Positions 1 through 9,600 of a stretch of 64,000 bases of DNA are shown piece by piece. Under the pieces are notes generated by a model. The model was not told the origin of the DNA. It saw nothing but the letters and a program-made list of their open reading frames with translations, and made no database searches. Origin of the DNA: Rhynochetos jubatus (taxonomy: Eukaryota; Chordata; Aves; Eurypygiformes; Rhynochetidae); assembly GCA_027574665.1 (NCBI GenBank), contig CM050650.1:50451304-50515303 (forward strand). Direction: 5' to 3'. Position 1 is the stretch's first letter. The number at the start of each line of letters is the position of its first letter. The translations under genes and the position numbers were made by a program.

Positions 1-437
1 CCAGTCAGTCTTATCTCTGTGCCTGGCAAGATCATGGAGCAGATCCTCCTGGATACCATGCTAAGGCACATGGAGAACGAGGAGGTGATTGGTGACAGCC
101 AACATGGCTTCACCAAGGGTAAATCATGCTTGACGAATCTGATGACCTTCTACAATGGGGTCACGACCTTGGTGGATAGAGGATGGGCAACCAATGTTAT
201 CTACCTGGACTTGTGCAAAGCGTTCCACACCATCCCGCATGATATCCTTGTCTCTAAACTGGAGAGGCATGGATTTGACAGATGGACCGCTCAGTGGATA
301 AAGAACTGGCTTGGTGGTCGCACTCAGAGAGCTGTGGTCAATGGCTCAGTGTCTGGGTGGAGACCAGTGACAAGCGGTGTTCTTCAGGGGTCAGTGTTGG
401 GACCGGTAGTGTTTAACATCTTTGTCTTCAGAATGCT
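1..437 (+). mobile_element. CR1 LINE fragment, ORF2 reverse transcriptase, left part
   Basis: Frame 1 is open from the window edge to the stop at 442-444 and reads as the N-terminal half of a CR1 (chicken repeat 1) reverse transcriptase, which copies LINE RNA at nicked target DNA. Visible landmarks in order are [24 protein letters not shown], the motif-A region YLDLCKAF with its Asp kept, and [14 protein letters not shown]. The copy stops just before the position of the catalytic F/YADD box, so it cannot encode an active enzyme. Similarity to CR1 fades at about 430, and the element continues beyond the left edge. Its open frame suggests a moderately young insertion. AFH replaces the usual AFD next to motif A. 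The family is certain from the motifs; the subfamily is not determined. Confidence 0.93.
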
Positions 438-888
438 GTCTTGAAGGCCACAGGGTCAGTCACTGTGCTATGAGATTTATTTCCATGTGCTTGGTGAAAT
501 GTTGTCAAGAAAAAAAAATCTGCCATTTCGGTGTATCTGTGACTACTGTGTAGACATGACTGCTGTGTACAGGGTAGTCAATTGACTGCAGTAGTACAAA
601 ACCACTCAAATAAAACATAACGATGCAGACTAACAAGGTTAAAAGAAACCCTAGAAACATCTTTTTCTTTAAATAACTTAAAAAAAACCCAACAACAAAA
701 TGAATATTCATTAACCTCTAAAATATTTATTGTATGTAATGAGGGCAAACATAAAATTTTTATCGTTTTTCATGGAAGCAATGCCAATGGCTAGAAAGTA
801 GTAAGGTGAGTGAAAATTAAACAATTAAAGACTTAAGAACTGAGGCAATATATACAAGTGGGGAAAGCCTCTTTTAACATTACGTTGT
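438..888. other. AT-rich spacer between two CR1 copies
   Basis: No gene or repeat family is recognised. The segment is A/T-rich with short A runs near 508-517 and 680-690. It separates the plus-strand CR1 piece from the 3' end of the minus-strand CR1. Confidence 0.5.
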
Positions 889-1722
889 TCATAGAATCAT
901 GGAATGGTTTGGGTTGGAAGAGACCTTAAAGATCATCTAGTTCCAGCCCCCCTGCCATGGGCAGGGACACCCTCCACTAGACCAGGTTGCTCACAGCCTC
1001 ATCCAGCCTGGCCTTGGACACTTCCAGGGATGGGGCATCCACAGCTTCTCTGGGCAACCTGTTCCAGTGCTTCACCACACTCTGCATGAAGAATTTCATG
1101 CTGACAGCTAATCTAAATCTCCCTGCTTTCAGTTTAAACCCACTACCCCTTGTCCTGTCACTGCAGGCCCTTGTAAAAAGCTCCCCCCCAGCTTCCTTGT
1201 AGGCCCCTGCAGGTACTGGTAGTCTGCAATAAGGTCTCCCTGGAGCCTTCTCTTCTCCAGGCTGAACAAGCCCAATTCTCTCAGCCTTTCTTCATAGGAG
1301 AGGTGCTCCAGCCCTCTGATCATCTTTGTGGCCCTCTTCTGGACTCGTTCCAACTGGTCGATATCCTTCTTATGCTGAGGGCCCCACAGCTGGACACAGG
1401 ACTGCAGGTGGGGTCTCAGCAGAGCAGAACAGAGTGGGAGAATCCCCTCCCTTGACCTGCTGGCCGCGCTTCTCCTGATACAGCCCAGGATATGGTTGGC
1501 TTTCTGGGCTGGCAATGCACACTGCTGGCTCATGTTCAGCTTCTCATCCACAAGTACCCCCAGGTCCTTCTCCTCAGGGCTGCTCTCGATCCACTCTCCA
1601 GCCAGCCTGTACTTGTATGTGGGATTGCCCCAACCCAGATGCAGGACCTTGCACTTGGCCTTGTTGAACTTCATGAGGCTGGCAGAGGCCAACCTCTCCA
1701 GCCTGTCTGGGTCCCTCTACCT
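889..1722 (-). mobile_element. CR1 LINE, 5'-truncated 3' end
   Basis: Read on the minus strand, this is the last ~740 bases of CR1 ORF2 followed by a short 3' UTR. The UTR ends in GATTCTATG at about 890-899, the CR1 terminal octamer. The 5' end is truncated at about 1722, the usual outcome of incomplete reverse transcription. The 3' end belongs to the CR1 type with a C-rich segment and the phrase CCATGGGCAGGG, different from the copies at 9264 and 17532, so more than one CR1 subfamily is present. CR1 normally makes no clear target-site duplication, and I see none. The element lies head-to-head with the fragment at 1-437. Confidence 0.95.
977..1719 (-). pseudogene. CR1 ORF2 C-terminal part, one frameshift
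   Basis: The open frame at 1129-1692 encodes the region downstream of the RT core: [53 protein letters not shown] and [19 protein letters not shown]. These are typical of avian CR1. At the seven-C tract 1183-1189 the frame slips. The expected C-terminal sequence ([11 protein letters not shown], then VVKHWNRLPREAVDAPSLEV) continues in another frame to a TAG at 977-979, where CR1 ORF2 normally ends. A single indel in the homopolymer therefore explains the break. No other stop interrupts either section, which argues for a fairly recent copy. Start and catalytic core are absent through 5' truncation. Confidence 0.85.
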
Positions 1723-4117
1723 TATTCATAGCATTACAAAACAGTGCTGCAAAAAGTATTTTTTGATATATGTTTTTTCTATGTTATATTCCAATAAAAT
1801 ATTTTGGAAGTAGTTCAGAGCTCTAATATATATGTCAGGAATATTTTGTGAATAGGAATTTAGTTACCTACTTCCTACTAAAAAAAAAGAAAAGAAACAA
1901 TCCTGAAGAAGAAACATTCTTTCCTCCATCTCATTTAGTTCTTCATTTGGTAGAGCTAATAAATTTATATTTTATTATATTTACTTATACTTATTTATAT
2001 TTATTAATCTATATTTTGTATTTATACAAGACTTGTATGTAACTATGTGTTGACTTTGTATCCAGATTTGATAACCAACGAGGCATGTAATCTTTCATAT
2101 AGTATTTGTAAGGGTTTTTTTTTCCTTTAAAGAAATGGAAAATGATAGGACTGAAACTTGTAATACTGAAAGTTGCAGATAATGTATTGTAATACCTGTA
2201 TTCAATGTTGCAGTATCCCTGTTGTCATATGATTTACTAGCCTGGACACTGTTCAAAGAGGGGAGAAAACCTTTTATATTACCAGTAGTGTAAGAATACA
2301 GGATCTGAAATATTTGGAATGGGGATTACTGAAAATTTGTTCCTGAATTATTCATGTGCCACATGTAAAACATAAAATAGTGATACTGTGAGTAAAGAGC
2401 TGTACTTAACATTTACAGAGGAAGAATCTTCATGTTAGCAACACCTTTGCTGATGGTCACATTGAAATATGAAGTAATTCATATTACAGCTGGTAGTAGC
2501 TGGGACCAGGCCTAGAAATCTGCTGTTAGTACAGTAAATTGGGTTGCAGATTGTTGCTAAATTCTCAAATGTACTGCCTTGGCACACATTTTGACTATAA
2601 CTTTTTTTTCAAATCTGTACTTCTCTGGGTTTCCTTTTGTGGTTGGCATGTGGCAAGCAGAGCTGCAAACATTATACGTAAGTCTGCAAGTATAAAATAA
2701 GACTGCTGAGATAGCACTTCCAACAAGTGGTTGTATTTTAGCAATGAAAAAGCTTTATCTTTTAATCTTTTAAAAGAAATCAAGGAAACAAATTATGAAG
2801 AGCATATTTTAGGCACTTGCTTATCAATACCTAATGTATGATTATTGGTTAATTAAACTTTATTTTGAAAGCATCCAGAAAACAGACTTACTGGATTTAG
2901 AGGTCTGGCTGGCTGTCAAAACTTCTAAGATATGGACACATTGTTATCAACAGCTAAAACACTGTGCTTTACACCCAGTCCTCTGAAATAACATATTTGC
3001 AATCATAATATAAGGGTAACAAGTCTCAACATTTGAATACAGAGAAATAAAGCATTTTAAAGCTAGGTCTCAAACTGCTATGTGCAGTATCTTAAACTAA
3101 AAGAATATCAGGTTTTAGTTATTCTTTCCTTACACTCTGGGTTTCCCTACAGTTTTCTCTTTTGTGCTCAGGAACAACTGTTATTCACTTCATCCCTTGA
3201 AATCTGATTATAGGGCTCCAGGGCCATGATATAATGCAACAACGCTGCGTTTTCTAGCATTTTACAGTAAAGACTAACTTCAATATGTTTTCATAAAATT
3301 ATATCCCAAGACCCATTAGAGTATGAGAAATTACAAACCATAAGACAGGCTGTGCTATTATAAATCATGGAAAAGATTTGTGCAAATTCATTGGATGGTG
3401 AACACATTAAAGCACTCATTGCACATGGCCTATAACATTTTCTTACGTTAAACAGTTAGGGTATTTATTTCTATAGCATTAAAGCCTGCCATGAGTGTGT
3501 TGCTTTCAACAATGAAAGGTGAGAGCAAATCTTCTTCTCAGATATAATTAGCACATTCGTCAGGGCTTGTTAAGCAATTCCAAATTATTTTTTCTTGTAG
3601 AGATTTTTTTTTTTGGTAGTACAACTGAGAATCAGCAAATTCGTGAATCACAAAGACAGCAAAATGCACAGAATCCCAGCCAAATAGGAACTAAACATTT
3701 CCACAGAAAAATAATGAAAACAAATAGTATTTTGTTAAGTAAAAGAGAGAAACATTAATAATAAAAGGTTGATAGAAAGCTGTAGTGTCAGAATGCATTT
3801 GAGAGATAGCATAAAAAGAACATTGCTGCTGGACAAGAATGGTCCATAAACTCATAATTTTTGTCCTATAGCCACATCCATACTTTCAAGAAATGCATTT
3901 GTGATTGTATTGATGGGTTTATCCTTAGAGGGTCAATATTGCTACGCTTGATTTGAGTTTTATAAAGTCTAATGTCACTTCTCACAGAATAAGAAAATTA
4001 GAAGAAAGGTCATGAGGAGGGGGAAAAACAACAAACAGCTATTTAACAAAAGCTTTATTATATTGCAAATTTGTAGGTTACTCAACAAAACAAATATTAG
4101 CTCCTGTTTTGTGTTAA
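1723..4117. other. Gene-free AT-rich region
   Basis: No gene or repeat family is recognised. Contents are simple: an A-rich patch near 1879-1900, a T/A-only stretch at about 1955-2030, and a T run near 3605-3615. The segment 3340-3480 is less simple and could be conserved noncoding sequence, but nothing in it is diagnostic. Short open frames here have no recognisable protein features. Confidence 0.4.
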
Positions 4118-4800
4118 CGTCTTTGGAGATCATTTAGTCCTACTCAGTGCTTAAACCAGTCAGTCAGGTTCCTCAGTTTTGAATCGCTCTGAGGATATAA
4201 ACTGCATGACCCCTTTTGGCAACCTTATTCCAGTGTTTCACCACCCGCATGGTGTAATTATTTTTCCCCTTCTATCTAATTAGAACTTTCTGTCTTCCAA
4301 CTTGTTGCCTCTTGTCCCTTCCCTGGGCACCCACGAGAAGAGTCTGGCTGCCTTGTCCTTGTGCCCTCCTGTCATGAAGCTGAACACGATCCCTCCTCAG
4401 CTGCTTCTAAAGCTGAATGCACCTGATGCTCTCAACTTCATCTTTACATAGTGTCCTCTCCCGGGCTTGCTCCTGTACATCAAGTCTTTTCCATGACTGG
4501 AAAGCCCCAAACTGGTCATGGGATTCCAGATACATTCTCAGAACTGCTAGAGAGTCCACCTTCTGGCTAGACTGTTGCTAATGCAGCCCACTAGGCCACT
4601 GGGTTTCTGGGCTAGCTCATGTTCAATTTACTGTGCAACAGGAACCACAGGTCCTTTCTAGCCAGCTTGCTCACAGGCAATACTGTAATTGGGTTATCCT
4701 GTCCCAGAGTCCCAGATGCAGGGCTTGTTTACCTTTGTGAAACTTTGAGAGGTTCTTGTCAGGCCAGTTCTTCAGCTTCTTTTGGCCTTGCAGCATATTG
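4118..4800 (-). mobile_element. Ancient CR1 LINE relic (ORF2 end and 3' UTR)
   Basis: The layout matches the minus-strand reading of a CR1 3' region: a diverged version of AAGATCATCTAGTCC at about 4128-4142, then the segment corresponding to TTCCAGTGTTTCACCACC (4229-4246), the TTGCCTCTTGTCCCTTCCC block (4304-4322), and diverged ORF2 text up to the CCAGATGCAGGGCTTG block (4711-4726). The order of blocks equals that in the young copy at 889-1722. Many substitutions and small indels separate them, and no frame survives. The right boundary is vague; similarity may continue to about 4830. This is clearly older than the other CR1 copies here. Confidence 0.75.
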
Positions 4801-6150
4801 ACTGCTCTCTGCAGCTTGATCTGAGCTGTAGATCAGAAAGCAAGCTCTGTGCATGTGAGCAACTCTTTTGCATAGATTGTAGCACCACATCCTCAGCTTT
4901 CCAGCCTGTCTTTCCTGAAGAGCTTGTATGCATCTGCTGCAGGACTCCTGACATGCAAGATAAACCTCCACATCCCTCTAATCCCAGTGAGATCATGTAT
5001 GCACTTCTCATTCTTCCTGGTCTTACCCCATACTACTATGTACATTCGTGTAGAGGTGCTTGAAATGAACTCTCAGTCACGTTGCTTTCAAGAGAGGAAA
5101 TGTCAGAGCCCCCCTCCTCATGTTGCCCCTGGTCTCTTTCTCACTGCCCCTCCACTATTGCTTTTTTATTGATAAGTTTTCTCCAATATACCTAGTTTAA
5201 AGCCCTTCTCCTTAGGTCAACAAGTCTTTGTTCTCTTTATGTCTTGAGGCAGATCCTCAAATACTCTAAAATGACATAACTGTGCTGTTTTACAGTACTT
5301 AAGAAAATTATGGTTTCATTTCTATGTCTGGTATTTACTGCATTATTAACTTAAGGTGTAATTCAGCAATTACATTCATCTGATTTTATTCCAACCTAAA
5401 ATGTAGAGCTCAGGATTAGCAATGCTTTGAATCTGAGTAGTGTTGATAGAGATAGGAACACAATAGCTGCTTAGTGCTGCTAATACAATCAATCTGTGCT
5501 GTGTGTTATTTCACTGTGACTGTTCTCTCCTGAGCTAGGTTAATTCGGGAAGTGATAACTCTCATGGAAATTATTTCAGCTAGCTGTAGTGAAACTGCAC
5601 GCTTAGTCTTTTTTTAATCTTCTCATGCAATGTTTTCAGCTTCCCAGGTGGGTGGTAGATCTTCCTTTTCTTCCACTTTTTAAACAGCTTTTATCATACA
5701 TGTGAATCTTTAGAAAATACCACTATATTCTGTTTGAAGATGTCTCTTTCAACCAAAAAAATATTTTATCTACATAGCCATCTTTTAATTTGTAACTTTT
5801 TTCATAGAGAAAGACTCAAACTAATTCAGGTTTGCTAGCTCTTTGATGAGGAATTTATCTGAATACTTAAATCAGGATTGTGATTCCATTTTTTACTTTT
5901 TATTAATAGTCCCATACTTCATAATGAGGCCAGCCCAAAACTGTTAATCTAAATAAAGTGATTTTATTTCCCTCAGCACACTGCTAATTAACCTAATTTT
6001 GGTCATGCTGTGGGAAAGAAGTAAAGCAATGAGGAGAAAGATAATGCTTCCTCATTAATTGGCTTATGCCACAGAAGGCCTCGTTGCAACTACATCAGAC
6101 TTAACTGTTCCAGACTGGCACTGCTGAGCCCTCCTAAGACACCGTCACAG
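4801..6150. other. Gene-free region before the ERVL remnant
   Basis: No gene is recognised. The first ~350 bases are mixed-composition and may still be CR1-derived, but I cannot align them. From about 5930 to 6110 the sequence contains several TAATTA/CTAATTAA-type sites and is a candidate conserved noncoding segment lying directly against the ERVL insertion. Confidence 0.35.
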
Positions 6151-6399
6151 TGTCTGGATCTGCCTGGGATGGAGCTAACTTTCTCCACAGCAGCCCTCAT
6201 AGTGCTGTGCTTTGTGTTGGTAGCTAGAAAGGTGTTAGTAACACACCAGTGTTTTGGCCACTGCTGAGCAGGGCTTGTGCGGCATCAAGGCTGTCTCTCC
6301 AACATTCCCTCGTCACGGGTAGGCTGGGTGTGGGCAAAATCTTGAGAACTGTTTAATACTACTAATTAACACTGTTAGCATATTATGGAGTTTGTAGAA
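6151..6399 (+). repeat. Partial 5' LTR of the ERVL remnant
   Basis: Positions 6151 to about 6346 match the first ~190 bases of the LTR; the reverse complement of 7520-7704 gives the same order of blocks, for example GGATGGAGCTAACTTTCTCC against GATAGAGTTAATTTTCTTC. The TATA region, R and U5 seen in the other two LTRs are missing. From 6347 to 6399 there is only AT-rich sequence before the primer-binding site, so most of the LTR was lost by internal deletion. Confidence 0.75.
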
Positions 6400-6401
6400 T
6401 C

Positions 6402-6418
6402 TGGTGTAAGAAAAGAAA
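6402..6418 (+). other. Degenerate tRNA-Leu primer-binding site
   Basis: TGGTGTAAGAAAAGAAA resembles the leucine-tRNA primer-binding site that names ERVL elements (TGGTGTCAGAAGTGGGA). It lies exactly where a PBS should be, between the LTR remnant and gag. The first six bases are intact and the 3' half has decayed. Confidence 0.6.
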
Positions 6419-6419
6419 A

Positions 6420-7116
6420 CTTTTGGGTGAGGTGATACTGAAATGCGCTCTGAAGCAGCAGGTTCCTGGGTGGCAGGGTGTGTGGAAGGATTTGGGCAGG
6501 CTCCTCCCATAACCTGGGACTTTACACACAAACAGACAAGCAACCCTGGCCCATGGCAAACTGAAGCTCCACCTGACAGAAGGGTGTGTTGCCTTACCCC
6601 AATGCAAACTAGCAGCTTCTAGTACTGTCCTGGGCCTGGCCTATGCCTGTTGAGCCACAGTTCAGTACTCTCACAGGACCATGGTTGAGGCAGGGACACA
6701 AAATCAACTGCTACAGTAATTGCCCCAGTAGTAAAAAAGAAACAGTGGACAAGGAAAACAATCAGTCCGTATCATCGAATAGTAAGGGTGGAAGAAGAAG
6801 AGGAAAGATTTTGATCAAGAAGCTGGTCTTTCAACGAAGAAATTAGAGGGAAGAGTGAAAGAATTCAGACAGGAAGCAAAAACTACCTGGTGCCTGACCT
6901 CATCAAAACTTCAAGACATGCAGAAAGATTACAGCTGCCAGCTGGGTGAGTGGATTGCTGCCTGGGTGCTCTGGTGCTAGGATAATGGGGCAGACAGTCA
7001 TCAGTTGGAAGGTAAGGAAGCCCAGCAGCTGGGAACCTTTGCGAGAAACCGGGGAAATGAGAGAGGAACTGGCTCCTCTGAAATGTGAGGGCAAGATATC
7101 CATTCGAAAAAGACAC
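6420..7116 (+). pseudogene. ERVL gag-like pseudogene, part 1
   Basis: Gag (virion structural protein) similarity is spread over several frames. There is an acidic/basic patch with a run of glutamates around 6790-6815, then a Trp-Cys / stop / Asp-Asn-Gly segment near 6960-6990, followed by LEGKEAQQLG at about 7000-7030 and a block ending in a Tyr-Pro-Phe sequence in another frame at about 7098-7115. In-frame stops (for example TAG near 6979) and frame changes show long decay. It is cut at 7116 by the inverted LTR and continues at 7705. I did not attempt a reconstruction. Confidence 0.65.
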
Positions 7117-7704
7117 TGTGTTTTAACCCCAGGCATCAGCTAAGCACACAGCTGCTCACTCACTCTCCCCATGACAGGATAGGGGACAGAATTTGAAGAA
7201 AAATGTGAGAAAACTCGTGGGTTGAGATAAAGACTGTTAAAGAGGTAAAGCAAAAGCCACGCAGAGAGGCAAAGCAAAACAAGGAATTCATTTACTACTT
7301 CCCATCAGCAGGCATGTGTTCAGCCATCTCCAGGAAAGTAGGGCTGTGTCATGTGCAACGGTTACTTGGGAAAACAAATGCCACATGTCTACATGTATCC
7401 CCATTCCTTCTTCTTCCCCTAACTTTATATGCTGAGCATGACATCATATGGTATGGAATATCCCTTTGGTCAGTTGGCGTCAGCTGTTCCAGCTGTCCTC
7501 TCCCAACTCCTTGTGCATCCCCATCCTACTGGCTGGTCAGGTGGTGTGAGGAGCAGAAAAGGCCTTGAGCCTGTGTAAGCCCTGCTCAGCAGTAACAAAA
7601 AACATCCCTGTATTATCAATACTATTTTCAGCACAAATCCAAAACAGAGCTCCATACTACCTGCTATGAAGAAAATTAACTCTATCTCACCCAAAACAAA
7701 CACA
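7117..7704 (-). mobile_element. Solo LTR, ERVL family, inserted in the ERVL gag in inverse orientation
   Basis: About 588 bases, full length for the family, running TG...CA on both strands. Read on the minus strand it starts at 7704 with TGTGTTTGTTTTGGGTGAGA, carries a TATA box (ATATAAAG, 7433-7440) after a CRE-like TGATGTCA remnant at about 7440-7450, and ends with GGGGTTAAAACACA at 7117. Same-order similarity to the LTR at 50124-50727 holds along its whole length. Gag sequence on either side is contiguous in family order, so this is a secondary insertion that later lost its body by LTR-LTR recombination. I cannot assign a clean 5-bp target duplication; flanks are GACAC and AAAGA, with a nearby AAAGA on the left. 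Confidence 0.88.
7433..7440 (-). promoter_or_regulatory. LTR TATA box
   Basis: ATATAAAG on the minus strand, within GCTCAGCATATAAAG. The identical context is found in the LTR at 50443-50450, which supports this as the family's promoter TATA element. Present activity is unknown. Confidence 0.55.
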
Positions 7705-8525
7705 AAAGATCTTGTGAACTCACCAGGAAATGGACTACTGCAGGTGAAGGCATCTAGTATCTGATAGAATTAGCAGGGCTGGATGTCATTGACAGTGACC
7801 TAGACAATGGTGAGGTCTCCAAAGATACAGAGTACATCCTGTGAACACGGGCCATGTGGAAGAAGGTGATTCAAAGTGCCCCGTCATCATGTTCTAACAG
7901 CTTGGCAGCTATGTATTGCCCAGATATGGATACACCAGCTGTGGAGAAAGTATCTTTTTGACTCCAAAGCTTTGAAGAAAATCGCTGTACCACCTCATCC
8001 CTAAGGGCCAGCACTTTGGGTTTCCGGGGTGCCCCAGGAAATCAGTTCTCTCCTGCCCTGATCAGAGGGAAAGGGAGCCCCAGGCCCATGCTGCATGGCA
8101 CACTCTGGTTCTTTCTGTGTGACCAAGGGGAGGATGTGAAGAAGTGGGATGGTGAACCCACCTTTAGCTGAAAGCCAATGTACACAAACTGGGAAGGAAG
8201 ACAGCTGTTAAGAAGAGGCCACTGAAGAAGGCTGTCAGCATAGTTCCTGTAGAGGCACAGGAAGGCAATTGGCGATCTTCCAATTCTCAGAAAAACTGAG
8301 ATCACCTCCCTTATTCCTGGGGGCTTCTCTCTGGCTCTGCAAGGGTCAGACAGTGAACACTCTGACTTGGAACAGGAGTAGGGGGTCCCTGCCTTCATCC
8401 AGGAGGAGGAAAGGGTTGGCCAGGTATGCTGGAATGTGTGGATTTGATGGCCTATCACATCAAAAAGTAGCTAATAACTTTGGTACCCCATATTTTGACA
8501 GTGGGAGCCATGTAAATACCTGAAA
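7705..8525 (+). pseudogene. ERVL gag-like pseudogene, part 2
   Basis: Resumes the gag similarity interrupted by the inverted LTR. One frame from about 7707 to 7960 reads through a Lys-Trp-Thr-Thr segment, a Leu-rich segment ending in DVIDSDLDNGEV, and an arginine/tryptophan motif followed by QSAPSS around 7838-7895. At least two in-frame stops occur (TAG near 7753, TGA near 7843). From about 8090 a further block with LWFFLCDQGEDVKKWDGEP is recognisable, and from about 8400 only weak similarity. The phase and order continue from 7116, which is the main evidence that both parts belong to one provirus. Confidence 0.6.
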
Positions 8526-9263
8526 TCAGATAGGTGTCAGGAAGGTGTTCTAAGGTTATATGCATTTTTTGTCAGATTGCTGTGAAAAAATACGCCCCCT
8601 TCACTGACATTAGGATTTCTGGGAAAAGGAAATCTGTTTAGAATCAGGGTGTGGAACACTGACTTAGAAGGCTGTAATATGGGAGAAGAAAATATTAGAG
8701 CACAGCTGGTTGGGAATCTTCTGAGCAGATGTCTGTTTGTCAGAAATCACTTGCCAGTTGAGTTTGAATAACACTTTCATCATAGACTTCTCCTAAGTTC
8801 TGTTAGAATTTATGTTGGAAATATAAAGGTAAATAGTAACTCTATGTCAGAAAAAAAACATGAGCATAATGTTCCCTTCTTTGCCTCTTCCAGACTGCAA
8901 GCTTAAATATTGGTAGAATTTCTCATATCAAATGCATGTCTTAACTGCCACATTGGTATTTAGGTTTCTTTCTTCCTTCCCTCTTTTTCTTATCTGAAAA
9001 TTTAGAGCAGAACATTTCTGAAATCTCAGAGTTCTATGAGATGCAAAATTTGTCTCCTGGTCATCTCTGTCAAGCAGTATATGTTAGAGTGTAGGAAATA
9101 AAAAAAAGAATGGCAAAAATAAAGATAAGCTCTGCCTTGAACACTGTAAAGTATAAGAACTTGATATGAAAGGTGATGTGATGCCAGAGTAAATGTTAAG
9201 GTGTGTGGCGGTGATATTTGGAGTACTGAGAGAGATACAGTTTTAGTGGCAATGGCTTAGATA
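8526..9263. other. Gene-free AT-rich spacer
   Basis: I recognise nothing here beyond short A and T runs. It separates the ERVL remnant from a CR1 copy. Confidence 0.4.
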
Positions 9264-9600
9264 TCACAGAATCACTGAATGGTTGAGGTTGGAAGGGACC
9301 TCTCGAGGTTATGTTGTCCAGCCCCCTGGCTCAAGCAGGTCCACCTAGAACAGATTGCTCAGGAACATGTCCAGATGGCTTTTGAATACCCTCAGAGATG
9401 GAGACTCCACAATCTCTCTGGGTAACCTGTGCCAATGCTTGGTTATCCTCACCATCTTCTGGGCCTGGGCCTTTAGCTGGTTTTCAGTCCGCCTCGCCAT
9501 CTGCTCAGACAGCCCATACTTCATCCGCGTGTCTTATGGGGCCAGTGAGGGTCTTACGGGAGACAGTGTCAAAAGCCTTAGTGAAGTCAAGTAAGGTACT
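9264..9600 (-). mobile_element. CR1 LINE with large internal deletion
   Basis: On the minus strand it starts within the reverse transcriptase: YLDFTKAFDTVS is encoded around 9560-9595 (motif A), followed by GLSEQMAR-like residues. Near 9460 it jumps directly to the C-terminal end of ORF2 (HWHRLPREIVESPSLRVFKSH, in more than one frame) and the 3' tail with TGATTCTGTGA at 9264-9274. The region between, which should hold the YADD box and the rest of the RT, is missing. The 3' UTR type (GAGGTCCCTTCCAACCTCAACCA) is the one also seen at 53252. 5' truncation plus internal deletion leaves only ~337 bases. Confidence 0.88.

Larger units (their letters stand above)
6151..8525 (+). mobile_element. Decayed ERVL-type provirus remnant (U3, PBS, gag)
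   Basis: A plus-strand endogenous retrovirus relic. It begins with TGTCTGGATCTGCCTGGGAT, the left end of the same LTR family present at 7117 and 50124. After an LTR shortened by deletion comes a degenerate leucine-type primer-binding site at 6402-6418 and then gag-like sequence. Gag similarity runs in shifting frames from about 6420 to 7116, is interrupted by an inverted solo LTR, and resumes at 7705 with the next expected gag residues. Stops and frameshifts are scattered throughout, so nothing functional is encoded. No pol, env or 3' LTR is seen. The right limit near 8525 is approximate. ERVL assignment rests on the leucine PBS and on gag resemblance to known bird ERVL copies. Confidence 0.8.

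Noticed and set aside
1492..1813. Plus-strand open frames over the CR1 copy
   Set aside because: Antisense shadows of the CR1 ORF2 read on the minus strand.
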